Origin: Clarkia xantiana subsp. parviflora
Taxonomy: Eukaryota > Streptophyta > Magnoliopsida > Myrtales > Onagraceae
NCBI GenBank assembly: GCA_036873135.1
Contig: JAPTYO010000005.1
Span: forward strand, 15,044,166-15,108,165
Length of the DNA stretch: 64,000 bases
Direction: 5' to 3'
The position numbers were made by a program, and so were the translations under genes. Under the pieces are notes generated by a model. That model did no database searches. It had not been told where the DNA came from and saw only the letters and a list, made by a program, of their open reading frames with translations. Positions 1-11,860 of this stretch are shown here, one piece after another; within the stretch, counting starts at the first letter, position 1, and each line of letters begins with the position of its first letter.

Positions 1-414
1 TTTAGAGATAATAATACACTCAGTTGTACTACTTTATGCAGCAGGTAATTTTAGAACATGCAACTCATTAAAACATATAACTCATATAAACTAGTATACC
101 ATCTTGTTAAGTATTAAAGAAATACATGGGTCCACCATGTAATGGCTTCTACTTTTTGATTAGGTATAAGCCGTCCTGCACTCTTGCATAGATCTGTTGT
201 TATTCACATAAAATGAGGCTTTTGCTTTGTAATTCGTGTGCAAGCTTACAATAATTCTTTTATAATTTAAAAACATGTGATTGTTGCTTCACTTCTGTTG
301 TGATAATCCATTGTGTTTGCTTAAATGGAGTTGTCGTACACATTTACAGTAATTGACGGCTGTACTGTACCAAACTCATGTCTTTAAAGGCACTAATGTG
401 AAATGTCATTGCAG
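1..414 (+). other. intron of the CHR10-like gene (no exon recognised)
   Basis: No coding exon could be recognised here. The stretch is AT-rich and ends in an acceptor (GCAG at 411-414) directly before the first recognised exon, so it is read as the end of an intron whose upstream exon lies outside the window. Confidence 0.6.
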
Positions 415-2223
415 TTGTGTTGATAACTCTGGAAAATGGGGTCAAGGAGGAATGTTTAACGCATTAGCCAACCTTTCTGCTGATATTCCTAATGCATATG
501 AAAGAGCAGGTGAATTTGGTGACCTACATCTTGGCGATCTCCATCTTATAAAAGTCGAAGGTGACTACTTTAACCTCTCATCCAGCGTCTGCTGTCAATT
601 TTCAGACGTCCATTTTCTTTTCCCAGTTGGCACCGCTCAATGGTATTTGGCACACAAAGTGCACCACTGCCTATAACTACTTATGTCACCAATGTTTGAA
701 CAAACATTAAACTTTTGGGTTAATAAGTTTTATGTACAACATGTTTGGGTCATGTTTTCTTTTGGTAAAACAATTTTTTTTGTTGCAAATTTTTGGTGCA
801 ACACATTTGAGACATTTTTTGTGTATCGTTAGTGAGCTATTAATTTTTCCATAAAGTACCGTTCGTGCCCATGTATAGCTCAACTGAGACGGAATCGATT
901 GTACCCAATCCAACCATAGGTCTCAATTGATCTAGCCAGGGTTGCATGACCTAGGCAACTCTTACAAGAATCGGACCTAGCCCTCGGCTCTACTCGAGGT
1001 AGGTCTAATGAGCCAAGAGTCCCATTGGACAAACTTTAGAGAGTAAATTATACAAAAAAAGTTAGGTATTTACTAGAGTAACTAAACTGAAAAAAATAAA
1101 AGTTGGAGGGCAAATCACTTAACGACTCACAAATGGATGTACCAAATGAAAAAATGTCTCAAAAGTGTTGCACTTAAGTTAAGCAAAAAATAAAATAAAA
1201 ACAGTTGTACCGAAAGACAACTGGTCCAAACATGTGTTAAAACAACAATGTATAAGCTGGATTTTTACTTCTAGAAGCATAGGAGGTAATTGGGAGTTTG
1301 GGATAAATCACATCATTTTGAGACATACTTACTACATTAATATTAATTAGCGTCGTCTTTTGTGTGTCTCACTTTGTTTACACTAATTGATTTATCAATC
1401 TACATAGATGGTGAGCAGAATGAAAATGGTGGTTCGAATCTGTGGGTGGCTCTAGCTGTTGTGCAATCATACAATCCGAGGCGCAAGGTGCCTCGGAGTA
1501 GTATCTCTATCCCTGATCTAGAACGTTGCTTGTTGAAGGCTTCTCATTCTGCTGTTCAGCATTCTGTTAAGGGTAACGTGCTCACATCTCTCTGTTGTGC
1601 TTGTGTCTGTATGGCTGATCTTGTTTTGCAGTTGTGCTTAGCTTATTTAAGTCTTGCTTAGCTTAGTTCACTTTGCTCCAGGACGTATCTTGGGTTGCTT
1701 CTTTTGTGTTTTTCTTTAGACGTTGTTATTAAGAAACTATATCTATATGTTAAAACAACAAACTGCTCCATTTACTAATCTTTGTGCAAACCCGTAGTGA
1801 AGTTTATGTTGTCATAATTTCTGGAAAGTTTTGTCATTGATAGTGTATGAATGATACGTTTGGAGAGGGGGAATCGCAATGGGATCCTTGATGTCTTTAT
1901 TTAGAAAATGTGGAAATTTAGCAGCTCTTCGATGTTATAATTCTTCTTGTTGATGATGTGTAGATAGTAGTTTATGTTTGTGTGATAGTAATGAAGGGTT
2001 TTGTATATTGGAAGGTTCAATTCACATGCCGAGAATCGGGTACCAAGATGCAGCAGATCGGTCAGAATGGTACACTGTTGAACGTCTTGTCCGAAAATAC
2101 GCTGCCATCTTTGGCTTAAAGATTTTTGTGTACGTCTCTTCTGTCCCCCTCTAAATTCTCGTTGGTATCTCCATTTCTTTGACTTGTGTTTTGTGCAGGT
2201 ACTATTACTGCCGACCACACTAA
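415..2223 (+). CDS. CHR10: 3' exons of a CHR10/CHD1L-like SNF2 chromatin remodeler (macro-domain end), partial
   Basis: Four coding exons can be joined in phase: 415-560, 1408-1572, 2015-2129 and 2199-2223, ending in TAA. Each junction has GT/AG ends, and codons split across introns close properly. The protein matches the C-terminal macro-domain-like part of plant CHR10 (ALC1/CHD1L family): [15 protein letters not shown], then [18 protein letters not shown], then [20 protein letters not shown], ending FVYYYCRPH. In this family an ATP-dependent Snf2 helicase is joined to a macro domain that binds ADP-ribose in animals; the protein acts on nucleosomes in the nucleus. The helicase part lies before the window. 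I see no stop codon or frameshift in the visible part, so the gene looks intact. The identification is by recall of the family; the splice model is read directly from the sequence. Confidence 0.88.
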
Positions 2224-2972
2224 GGTGTGTTGTGGATGGAGTGAGCGTGGAAGAACTAACTACTGTACATAGCCTTCTCAGGCTGTTTAATTTGGTGGTA
2301 GAGTAGAAAAGGTAGGTTTCAAAATCCCTATTGTTTATGGTCGCTCGGTTTAACAAATTCTTGTCCAATTCTACATGTTGCATACTCGACGACAAACATG
2401 TAATGGTTGTTCAAATCAGACTGATGAATGTGTTGCAGAAGGGGACCGGCCTGTTGACCAACGTCTGACATTGCGAACCGGATAGACACATGATAAAGAG
2501 ATGAGAGTTATAGGGAAGAGACATTTTGTGAGTACAGTAACGGAGAAGGATAATCCATCCATCCGTTGGAGTCGTTGGTCTACTTGAGTTTCTTGAAAAG
2601 GTAGGGCTGAAATCTGGGATGGGAATGGGTGGTTCCAAAAAAAAAGGAAATGTTTAAGTCTACCTATATAGTAGGATGTGGTGCTTCAGCGCCTCTTTTC
2701 TTAACAAGGGTTCAATTTTTGTAAGTGACAATGAGAATTCATGGCCAGCTCTTTACCTTTTACGAGCTAATTCGATGCGAGTAGGGATTAGTTTAGGTGT
2801 GGAGCAAAATATGATATGGATGCTGCTCTTGTGATGATGGCCCTTTGAAACATCGTGGAAAATACGAGGACCTATCCTTGGAAAATCGCGAGAAATTAAA
2901 AAAAAAAAGAGGCACACGTGAGTTCAAGTTTTTAACTTGTTCCGGGCCTGGGTCCAAGTTAATGAAAAAAAA
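2224..2972. other. 3' flank of the CHR10-like gene
   Basis: This holds the 3' UTR and spacer. No coding frame or RNA gene is supported. It ends at the 9-bp duplication (2964-2972) that marks the left edge of the Mutator-like element. Confidence 0.6.
2964..2972. repeat. left 9-bp target-site duplication of the MULE
   Basis: GAAAAAAAA directly precedes the left TIR and recurs at 38556-38564 directly after the right TIR. Length fits Mutator. The run of A makes chance agreement easier than for a mixed sequence. Confidence 0.7.
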
Positions 2973-3163
2973 GGACTTTTCTGGTGGGCTCCAGAATCAG
3001 CCTGCTTTTGGTGGGTTTTGGGGCCAATTTGAGTGTTTTAAAAACTGAAGGACTTATTCTCGTTTCGGTTCGGTATCAATATAAGTCGGTTCGGTCTGCT
3101 TAATTATATCCGATTTTCCTTTTAAAATTTTAAAAAAAGTCTATCGGTTTAGGTACATTGGAT

Positions 3164-3575
3164 CAGTGTTTTGAAAATCGGACCGAACCGGGTCAGATCG
3201 CGAACCCGTGTATCAGCGGTTCGGTTCTGATAATTTATAGGACTGCACAGCAGAACCGGTTTGACAGGATAAAACCGGCACCGGTCTGACCGCAAGAGAG
3301 AAGAAAGTACTTTTTTTGTTAAGAAAAATATTAATTGGAGATACCAAGGCTCAAACCCATGACCTCCTTTGAGAATTACAACATGCTATGCTACCATTGG
3401 ACGACATGACAGCTTGTAAATATAATGACAGAAAATATCATATAAATATATTTCTAAATTCTAATCATTTCAAGCAATAAAACCGGATTGAACCGGGTTG
3501 AAGCGGGTCGGACCGGTTAGACCGGGAACCGGTCATCTTTCCGGTCCAAGGCCCGGTCCGGTTTTTAAAACACTG
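3164..3575. mobile_element. hAT-type MITE, 412 bp, 8-bp target duplication
   Basis: Ends are CAGTGTTTTGAAAATCGGAC and, at the other end, the inverted form finishing GTTTTTAAAACACTG. CATTGGAT occurs immediately before (3156-3163) and immediately after (3576-3583), an exact 8-bp duplication typical of hAT transposition. The subterminal parts are rich in GGACCGGT and AACCGG motifs in both orientations. There is no coding capacity. It lies in the left MULE arm; the right arm lacks it, so it came after the arms formed. Confidence 0.88.
3340..3420 (-). repeat. tRNA-like A-box/B-box segment inside the MITE
   Basis: On the - strand, a box-A-like TGGTAGCATAGCATG is followed about 35 bp later by a box-B-like GGGTTTGAGCC. 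This resembles a tRNA-derived SINE head. No full cloverleaf is claimed. Confidence 0.35.
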
Positions 3576-3828
3576 CATTGGATGCTTCCTAGTTCCAACC
3601 TAGGAAGGAGATGACGCTGTTTTAAGAAGTTAGGTTTGACGGAGATGGAGATGCTGAGATCTCCGAGGCAGTGCTGGGGTCAAGGGCGGCAAGAAGAAGG
3701 GAGCCTCCTTCGTCATCGACTGCGCCAGTTTCGAGCCTGAATCGATTGTCATCTCCGAGCGCTATCTCTCTTGCATCTCCGAGCCCATCTTCCTAGTTCC
3801 GAGCGTGAAATCGATCGCCGTCTCCGAG

Positions 3829-3887
3829 CTCTCTCTCTCTCTCTCTCTCTCCCCGATCGCTCTCTCTCTCTGATCGCTCTCTCTCTT
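3829..3887. repeat. CT microsatellite in the left TIR arm
   Basis: Runs of CT broken by GATCG. The right arm has the matching GA tract at about 38218-38266 in inverted orientation. Confidence 0.85.
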
Positions 3888-4040
3888 CCGGAGTCCGGTG
3901 GCTGAGTCGAGGACAACTTCGATAGTCATGGATTATGTTTTAACTATGTCTATTACTGTTGGTCTATCTACAGAAGATCTTCTTGTACTCGATTATTCAC
4001 ATCAACAACAACAATGACATAGGTTAGCTTGAGAAGGAGG

Positions 4041-6359
4041 CTGTATAGTTTCTCTGCGTTATTAATCTCATCCCGTTGATATGTCAGTTAGGATTTCCAT
4101 TTGTTAATTTCACCGGAAGAGGAGATGAGGTTCATCACTGCATCGTCTCAAGCAATGAGTACTCCTCATCCTTGCGTCTTCTTCTTTGATGTTGTATGCA
4201 TTTTTTCTTCATTCAACTCTATTTCTTCCCTATCATCAGTTGGCTCGCTGTTTCAAGTATTCAACAGTCGGCTCGTTGTTTCAAGTATTCAACAGTCGGC
4301 ATGTACATATTACAGATCAAGTTTTCTTAAATAGACTGGTTCAGGTATTCATGATCAATTTATTGCAATCGAAGTTCAATTTGCAGGTCAATTTCCAATT
4401 GATGGTGCATTTGTGTTCCATAGAACATAGCCTATGAGTTTTTGCATATGCCCCAATTGAGGAACTACGTGGTCCAGTAATTACCTTCTGCAACAAGTAT
4501 ACCTACGAAGGTATGATGTAAATATACAAAGAGTTTGTCTTCTTGATATAGAGTTGTCTTGTTTTTTTGGTTACATGTTCAATATAGAAGGAAAATATCA
4601 GAAGTTTAGTGCGAATTGCGATATTATTATTTAGGTGTTTCGACTGATTCCTTAATTTTCATATATCTCATCATATGATTACTTATATTAATACTCAATA
4701 TATATTGGCATGCTATACTTTTATATGTTCTGAAAATAATATTTTGACTCACAATATTTTGTAATGATACCTCTTGAAATTTAGTTCAGTTTCTTTTTTT
4801 CATTAACCATTTGGGATATTATTTTCTTCTTCGCATAACTAAAATATTTCAGTGGTGAAGAATTAGTCTGCTGGCATGTACACTTCTACTTGGTAACTAT
4901 TTAGACATGGAGGTCCTTAGTACGCAATGTCCATCAACTCAAAGCTTGTCTGATGAAGAATCAAACACAATAGTGAGGACCATCTCATCATCTTCTTAGC
5001 CGACAAGGATCCCGCTACTTCTCTCAGTTGGTGCCTAGTTACTTGTTTACTCCTGACTTCCCTTATGTTATCTCCTTTTAGCGCTTCCAATTGATCTAAA
5101 TTTTGAGGTGTTTGATTCATTGATGTGTTTCATTTCCTCATCGGACTTTGTGTTGCTTTCGCCGACTCTACTTTGTCCAAATCTGAAATTCCTACGGAAA
5201 GCTCAAGGTTCTATTTTTCAGTACAAAGCCTATGAAGTATTTGCTACCATTCACGATCTGGGATTTTATTGTTTCTTGAAATTATGTAAAAGTATTATGG
5301 TTTCGTGGTTGTAATTTGTTTTCTTTGGGTAATGGAGAGTTCTATTTCCGGACGCGATATTGTCTATCGACGACCATTTTGTTTCTTGATTTTTTTTATT
5401 TTTTTTTATAAATGTACTCCCAAATTGGTTGTATTTTGCAGAGTGAACTCAATGGTTGATATGTTCACGATATAGTACCTCAAAATAACAATTTTTATTT
5501 TGAGGTTAATTCTACAGTACCGAATTCAATATTCACACGACCAAATCTACGATATGGTTCATAAAAAAATCTACGATATGATATCTTTATGTTCTTCACT
5601 TACGTATTTCACATATACAATGATCAAATATACACTATTCCCAATAGTATTTTTTCTTCCAAGAATATCTATACATATGTATAAATGCAATATTTTAAAA
5701 AAATAAAAATTAAATGAAACCTCACAATCATTTTGTAACCTCATTTGTAAAAACAAAACCGATTAAACGTAATTTAATTTTAACCAGCATGAAGAACATC
5801 ATTTGAACAGTAAAATAAAATATTCTAAATTTTATATCTTGAGCTGCACTCTGTTCTTGTTTTGCAAGCACTTCCAAACCCATTTCAGCTCTTCTCCAAA
5901 CTACCACCTTGATTGCTGCACGAAACTACACATAATGCAGATGAAGAAACATGAGACTAAACATCACAAGAACCTCCAGAACTAAACTGCACTAAGAGAT
6001 CCTCTAACCAAAATCGCAAGAACTAACAGAATCGAAGTAAATCATCGAACAAATCATTCTAATGCAAATAGCAAATTACAGAGAGTTTACTCACCAATAA
6101 ATGGATTGTTTCAATAACACCTCAAAGAAAAGCTAACTATTAGAGAATCAAAGAGTAACTTGATAGATGGCCAGAAAAGGTTAAGAAAAATAATAAAATG
6201 AACTGACAGCAATCACAATTTTCATATGTTTCAGTAAAATTATTTAGTAAAGACAATCAAATAGGCAGAGAATAGACAACAAAACGTTTGAAAGAATAAT
6301 TAAAAGGAAAAAGGAATTACCCGTGCCTGATTAAAAGCAAGCATGTGATCCTTGCAAGC
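4041..6359. other. MULE interior between the left arm and the transposase gene
   Basis: AT-rich sequence without a convincing gene. Short open frames here have no recognisable motif. The one structured item is the repeat at 5983-6095, listed separately. Confidence 0.5.
5983..6095 (-). repeat. second copy of the porin-gene intron segment
   Basis: About 110 bp closely match 37871-37976 in the same orientation: ACTAAACTGCACTAAGAGAT through to the TTTACTCACCAAT splice-donor region. In the right copy this is the intron following VDAC exon 2, beginning GTGAGT on the - strand. In the left copy the donor-like GTGAGT is kept, but the adjoining exon sequence is different. Confidence 0.7.
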
Positions 6360-9153
6360 TTACGGCGACTTAGTAGTCTTGAAATACTTCCAATCAGGGA
6401 AGTTAAATGGTGTATCTGGTTGTGCTGTCTGCTGAAAAGGGTGTAAGTCGGGTGTAAGATCCGGCTCGATGCAGGTCTGTGGATCTAGTTCAGACGTGGA
6501 TGCAGTACTTGTACCTTGAATAACAGTGTTCTCTATCAGTGATCTTCTGAGACTCTGATGAGGGTCCTGGAGTTGCTGCGAGCATTGCGGAGTTGCTGAT
6601 GAAACATTGGGTTCCATATTTTTTGTAGTTGTCGAATCTGTCTCCGGATGAGCTTTTTTTACTTCCGGTGGATGGGATCGTTGTTGATGCTGACAGACAT
6701 ACTTGCTTCGTTTCTTCATCGAAGGCTGTGGATTTAGAACACGGGGGGCATAACCCGGGAGAGACTTGCGCATATTTGTCTTCCTTTTCAACTGAGCTTT
6801 TTTTGGTTGTCCAATGCTAAGAATACTTTTCAATTTGGACATGAATGTATCTGGATCTGTGTTCTTTTTAGCGGTTCGAATGGATCTGTGTGCCGCTGAG
6901 AGTAGCACTGAAGCTCGTTCTTCCTCGGTTTCAGGTACGACATATTCTCCTTTCTTGGTTGGGAGTTGCCTATTAATAATAGGTTGCTTTGCCCATCTCC
7001 GATTTATCAAATTTTCAGGTATCTTGACCATCATCCGCTGCTTCATAACCGAGAACGCATGCTTGCAAGGAAAGCCAACCGTCTCAAAGTATTTACACTC
7101 ACATTTGACATCTTCTTGACCATCAATCAGTCTCTTATACATGACTCTCCAAGACCAGCCCCCATTATATTCTTTAACTGTGTAAAGCGTGTCATCCTCG
7201 GTAACTTCTTTAATGGTGTCCACGAATGTGCCGGACGTTTCCACAATCTGTGTGATTATCCTCTCCATGGACTCTTGGGTAAAAATGGAGTGAGCATGCA
7301 TCTCAATTTTTTTAAACTAGTCTCCATGGCAGGTTTGCCAAATAGCTCCCTATACTCCGCCTCTTCCTGAACTTGCCTTGTTTTCTACAACATCATATCC
7401 AAGTAATGAAGTAGCTCTCTTATATGCAACTTTGGGCTAGCTCCTGACTTGACTTTAGCATTCATTCCCTCAATCCGTTGAGTCGTTTGAGCCTCCCCAA
7501 AGAAATATCCTCGGTTATATGCTGCTGACCACAGTTCACGATTTGGGAGCAAATAATCGTTAATCCACGTGTGATCATCCAAGCCATGTTGAGACACAAG
7601 TTGTTTCAATCGAGATTCGAACTCTTCCGTGGTCATATGATCAAACACCAGCTTGCTTAATTCAGACATAAAGACATCTTTGAAGACATGGATTTTGGCA
7701 TTCTTCATGATGTGCCAGCCACACAATCGATGCTTCGTTTCAGGATATACATTGGCAATGGCAGTCGCCATTTGCACATCGCCGTCAGTGATGATACATG
7801 AGGGATGCTGGTCTTTCATAGTAGCCCGAAAATGACTAACAACACAAGTATAGGTTGAAGCAGTTTCATCATGGATAAGTGCAAAGCCAAAAAACAGTGT
7901 TTTATGGTGATTGTTGATGCCACCAATCAGTACTAAAGGTTGACCATAGTTGTTACTCTTGTATGTCGAATCCATAACAGGTACATCACCATAGGTAGAG
8001 TAGTCCGACCTGCTTGTACCGTCGATCCACAATAAGCGAGAAAGTCGTCCTGTCTTGTCTGATTCGTGAGTATAGTAAAATGCTGGGTCATTGCTCTGCT
8101 TTGCCGTCATGTAGGCAAGAGCTGCTTCTGCGTCATTTGGCCAATTTGAAATTACCCGATCCTCATCCATACGGTTGTACAAATCCTTCTTCTGATACAG
8201 AGTATTCGCATATCCACCATATAGCTGGGCAAGAACATCATATATTTGAGTTACTCCTATACCAACATGCTTCATCACCCGTGATAGATCTATATCACAC
8301 TTTGGGACCTCCCTAAAGCTCCGTATGAACTGTCCGAGGAACAAGCGTGATTAAATTATAAACGTGGTCACACATCAGCTATCATATGTATATGTATATG
8401 TATATATATAAATATACCTGAGAGATACCGGTATAACGGTGTGGCAGTGTTCATCGTTGAAATAACTGGTATTGCATTTATCGTATGTAAGTATATATGT
8501 CACTGTGAAGCGTGCTTGGCATCCGCATCGGGTTTCTGGTATCCTTCTACGTTTTTTGCCGTCATTCCCAGATGGGTCATCATATTTCAAATCAGGTTTT
8601 CCCTCTTTTGAGCAGACCCAAGTTCGAGCACATACTCTCCCATCATCTCTAGTTCGATGTGTCTTGCGTCGGACACCAAACCCAATCTTCCGCGCATGAA
8701 TCAGGTACCATTGTTCAGCTTCTTCCAGTGTCGTGAATTCCTTAGGGTTGGCTCTTTCTTCGGAGCCATCCATGTTTGGGATGTTTGCACGATGTCGGTA
8801 CCATCCTTCAGCTTCTTCCTGTGTCTCGAATTCCATGAAGGTTGAATCGTCCATATTGTTGTTTGCATTCCCCTGTAGCAAGTCTGGACTTAAGACAGCA
8901 GCATCAGTTTGTTCTGTTTCATCCCATGAATAAGCCCATCTACATATTCTGCAATGTGGTTTCAATTTATTACAAAGGAACAGTGAAACTTATAAGGTAT
9001 TTAGAATTTAATGAAACGTACCTTCATTTGTTACGGTATCTGGCTCCTCGTTAAAAATCAAATTTGCTGCCTCCCCTTGTTGTGACTCTGGAAGTAAGCT
9101 AGTCCCTACGATGTGTACTGTTTGGACTCCATTATGTAGTTCAGATACATATT
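6360..9153 (-). pseudogene. MULE transposase (FAR1 domain, MULE DDE domain, SWIM zinc finger), decayed
   Basis: Reading leftward, an N-terminal exon lies at 9022-9153. The next part (8375-8948) carries a FAR1-type DNA-binding domain: FTTLEEAEQWYLIHARKIGF, then RTRDDGRVCARTWVCSKEG, then TRCGCQARF. An intron near 8345-8400 separates the MULE transposase core (7385-8344). The core has the VPVMDSTYKSNNYGQPLV and DGDVQMATAI regions, then CGWHIMKN, and the EAQTTQRIEGMNAKVK segment. The last part (6360-7301) holds a SWIM finger, CECKYFETVGFPCKHAF, and a polar tail. Damage: a TAG stop at 7385-7387 and a frameshift at the A/T homopolymer near 7308-7316, while family-like sequence continues on both sides. 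My splice of the first exon to the FAR1 exon also does not stay open. FAR1-related host factors share this plan, but the TIRs argue for transposase. Confidence 0.85.
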
Positions 9154-9856
9154 CTGCAGTATAGATTGAAGATAAACATATCATGTAACAATTATCATAA
9201 ATTCTTTGGCTTTGCATCTAAAATTCCTAAAAAAATTACAGAGTGCACAACTCCTGCTACTACGTTGGAAGAAAAATCTGTTTCATGCGTATTTGAATTC
9301 AATGAAAGACCTTGTTTTGCTTCTGATGTAATTACTGGCCACGGTAGAATCATCCATCATTGAGTCAGAAAAGCACAGCAATGCAACACTTCTTGAATAT
9401 ATCCAACAAATCAGAACTATAAGATTTCTTCAAAGAAATCAAACCCCCCTGAATATCTCCAACAAAATCACAACTGCTCGAGAGTTACCGTTGCAATTTT
9501 TTTCTGCATTATTAACAAACCAGGAAGGCCTAGCCTGGTTCAGTTAATGGAATCCGGCGGTTCGTGTTTCCGTCGGTCCGAGCCCACCTCTGTCCTCCGA
9601 TCGAACCGCAACTCCATCAGCACCGGCTCCCGACCTCCGTTCCCACAGCAGTAAATCCCAACGGACCACCTCGCACTGTTGCTATCGATGCTCGCACTGC
9701 GACTGCCGCAATCGCCTGTCGGACTGACGCTATCAATCTTCTCTGTCATGCCGACCGGCCTTTCACCCGTAATCGCTTTTTTCTCTTTGTCTGGTGGTGT
9801 CCAATTGATTTTTTCTGCTGTATGCTGTTTACTCTCATTTGTCTAAAATGTCTCTG

Positions 9857-9907
9857 TAGCCTAGCGGATATGCTTTCCTCCAATATACGAGGTCGTAGGA
9901 TCGAGGC
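9857..9907 (+). repeat. possible tRNA-derived SINE head
   Basis: TAGCCTAGCGGA (box-A-like, 9857-9868) and GGATCGAGGCC (box-B-like, about 9898-9908) are spaced about 41 bp, and a T-rich tract follows at 9929-9941. No complete tRNA fold was verified. Confidence 0.35.
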
Positions 9908-11777
9908 CTCCGTGACACACGTTGGTTTCTTTTTTTTTTTGGACCAAATAACACGTTGGTTTCACTTTTTCCATATTATTCTTTTAAAGATATTCTAAAC
10001 TACATTTAATTTAATTTATTTGTAGATATATAAACCTACCATATTAAATAATTTGTAATTTAGTTATTTACCTACAGTTTTTATTTTTAAAAAATAGTAT
10101 ATATAACATTTAATTTATCTATACATATATAATTACATCGTATTAAATCATTCGTAGTTCAGTTATCGATCTACTTTATTTTTTTTTAGTAGGAACATAA
10201 TTTACATATGACCCTATCATTAGTTCCCCGTTAGTAGGTAATTTATAATGTGCATGTATCAGTCTATAACTAGTTGAATTTGTTATCCATGTGTGTAATT
10301 AGAGTGGTATGTGTTGCACATATATGTACTCATGTAAACATACCTACTACATGTGTTGACATAGAAAAAGGAATTATAAAAGTAAACATTACTCGTATAT
10401 AAAAGTAAAACCATGGTGATATGTCTTCCACATATATCACTCATGCTGACAAATCTAATAAAGCTGTGTTAACATAATCAAATTATTGCATCTTTACCTC
10501 TCTAATATTGGAATATTAAACATCAAAAAGCTAAAATTTACCGTGGACCGAAAAAAATGGTTCTAAATATCAACACTTCTTACTAAGGGTGTAAACAAGT
10601 CGAGTCGGCGAGTATCTGGCAAGCTCGATTCGACTTTACTTGAGGCCGAACTCGACCGAGCCTAAATTTTTCAAGCTCGACTTGATTCAATACTCGACGA
10701 GTTCGAGCTCGGTTTGACTCGGCTCAATAAGTTTAAAATTTGGCTCAATGAGTTCTAAAACATAGTATATGAAAACGTTATATTAATGTTACAAGTCTAA
10801 ATGATAGTTTCTAAAACTACAAATGCAATACTAAAGATCTACTATTGAAGTAAAACTTCTGAAACTAAAATTAATAAATTGTATGATATTTGTACAATTC
10901 AAAAAATGACTTTTAGCAATTGTAAAATTGTTCATATTCGTTGTCAACACACAATTTCTTATGCTAACATTGTACTCCTAAAAGTATAGTTTAGTATTGA
11001 TATACGTGTATCTAGACAAAACATACAGGATTAACTTTCTGCATTGCTACCAATTTCAACAAATTTTTATAGTTGCAATACTAAAGAGTCATATTTGAAA
11101 TAAAATTATTGAATCTAAAATTAATAAACTATATGAAATATTATCATTTCTAATTAAAGTTGTTCTTGTAAGTTGTCAACACAACATATTTGATGCTAAC
11201 AACTAAGCCCTAACAGACTTTGTAGATGTGTGATTAAATTAGAAAACGCTAGTTGGGAAAAATGCATACATGTCGATCATGAAGCAATGTGATTCGAAAT
11301 CATATATTATTATAAATTATTATTATTTTATATAAAATGTTAAATCATATGACCATTTAAAAAACTTTTCACATCTATTTTCAGTTTCACATAAGCAAAT
11401 CAGTTCCTAAGTAAACTATCGTAAATGTATGTATAATAACTCGTCAATTATGATATTCAAAATTATATTCTAATACATAGTAAAAAAAAATATGTAGATA
11501 TATATTATATAATAGTTTATTGTTAGGTTAAAATAAATGGGCCCATATAAGCTTACATAATGTGAATTTTAAACACTTAATAATAACGATTGGGCCCATA
11601 TATAGCCCATATATTAAGCATATGTATCCTAAGACCACGGACAGCACTACTGCAGAAAAGGTCACGCAGCTGCTCTCTGCCGTTTTGGCTGTCATTCGGC
11701 TCTACTTCCACGTCCTACATGATCGTCCACCCTTCCTCCCCACTCTTTCCAACAACCAACCTCTCTGTTCTTTGCCC

Positions 11778-11787
11778 CTATATATAT
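11778..11787 (+). promoter_or_regulatory. TATA box of the F-box-like gene
   Basis: CTATATATAT lies about 75 bp upstream of the ATG at 11861, with a pyrimidine-rich leader between (TCTTCTTCTTCTT). Confidence 0.55.
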
Positions 11788-11860
11788 CTGGATGGTATCC
11801 CGCCCTTTTATTATTTACTTTCACTACGTCTACTCTTCTTCTTCTTTTAAGTGCAGTGAG

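Larger units (their letters stand above)
2973..4040 (+). repeat. left terminal inverted repeat arm of the MULE
   Basis: It pairs with the reverse complement of 37217-38555. Shared landmarks are the GGACTTTTCTGG end, the TAGGTTGGAACTAGGAAGCATC block, the GTCATCTCC and CATCTCCATCTC blocks, the CT-rich tract and an inner block around 3958-4040 (GGTCTATC...GTTAGCTTGAGAAGGA). The arm is lengthened by about 120 bp of unmatched sequence near 3040-3150 and by an hAT-type MITE at 3164-3575. Confidence 0.8.
9154..11860. other. spacer between divergent MULE genes
   Basis: No gene is supported. 9540-9760 is GC-richer and could be the 5' end of the transposase transcript, but no exon can be proved. From about 9960 to 11560 the sequence is very AT-rich. 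Around 10585-10760 there is a block dense in TCGAGC and GAGCTCG motifs, starting GGGTGTAAACAAGTCGAGTC, which resembles the end of a common plant hAT-like repeat. Confidence 0.5.

Noticed and set aside
5571..5985. Small frames in the AT-rich MULE interior
   Set aside because: Low complexity and no conserved motif.
6629..7370. + strand frames over the transposase gene
   Set aside because: Shadows of the - strand gene, which shows FAR1, MULE and SWIM motifs.
9857..9930. A functional tRNA gene
   Set aside because: Only box-like motifs are present; I could not build an acceptor stem or full cloverleaf.
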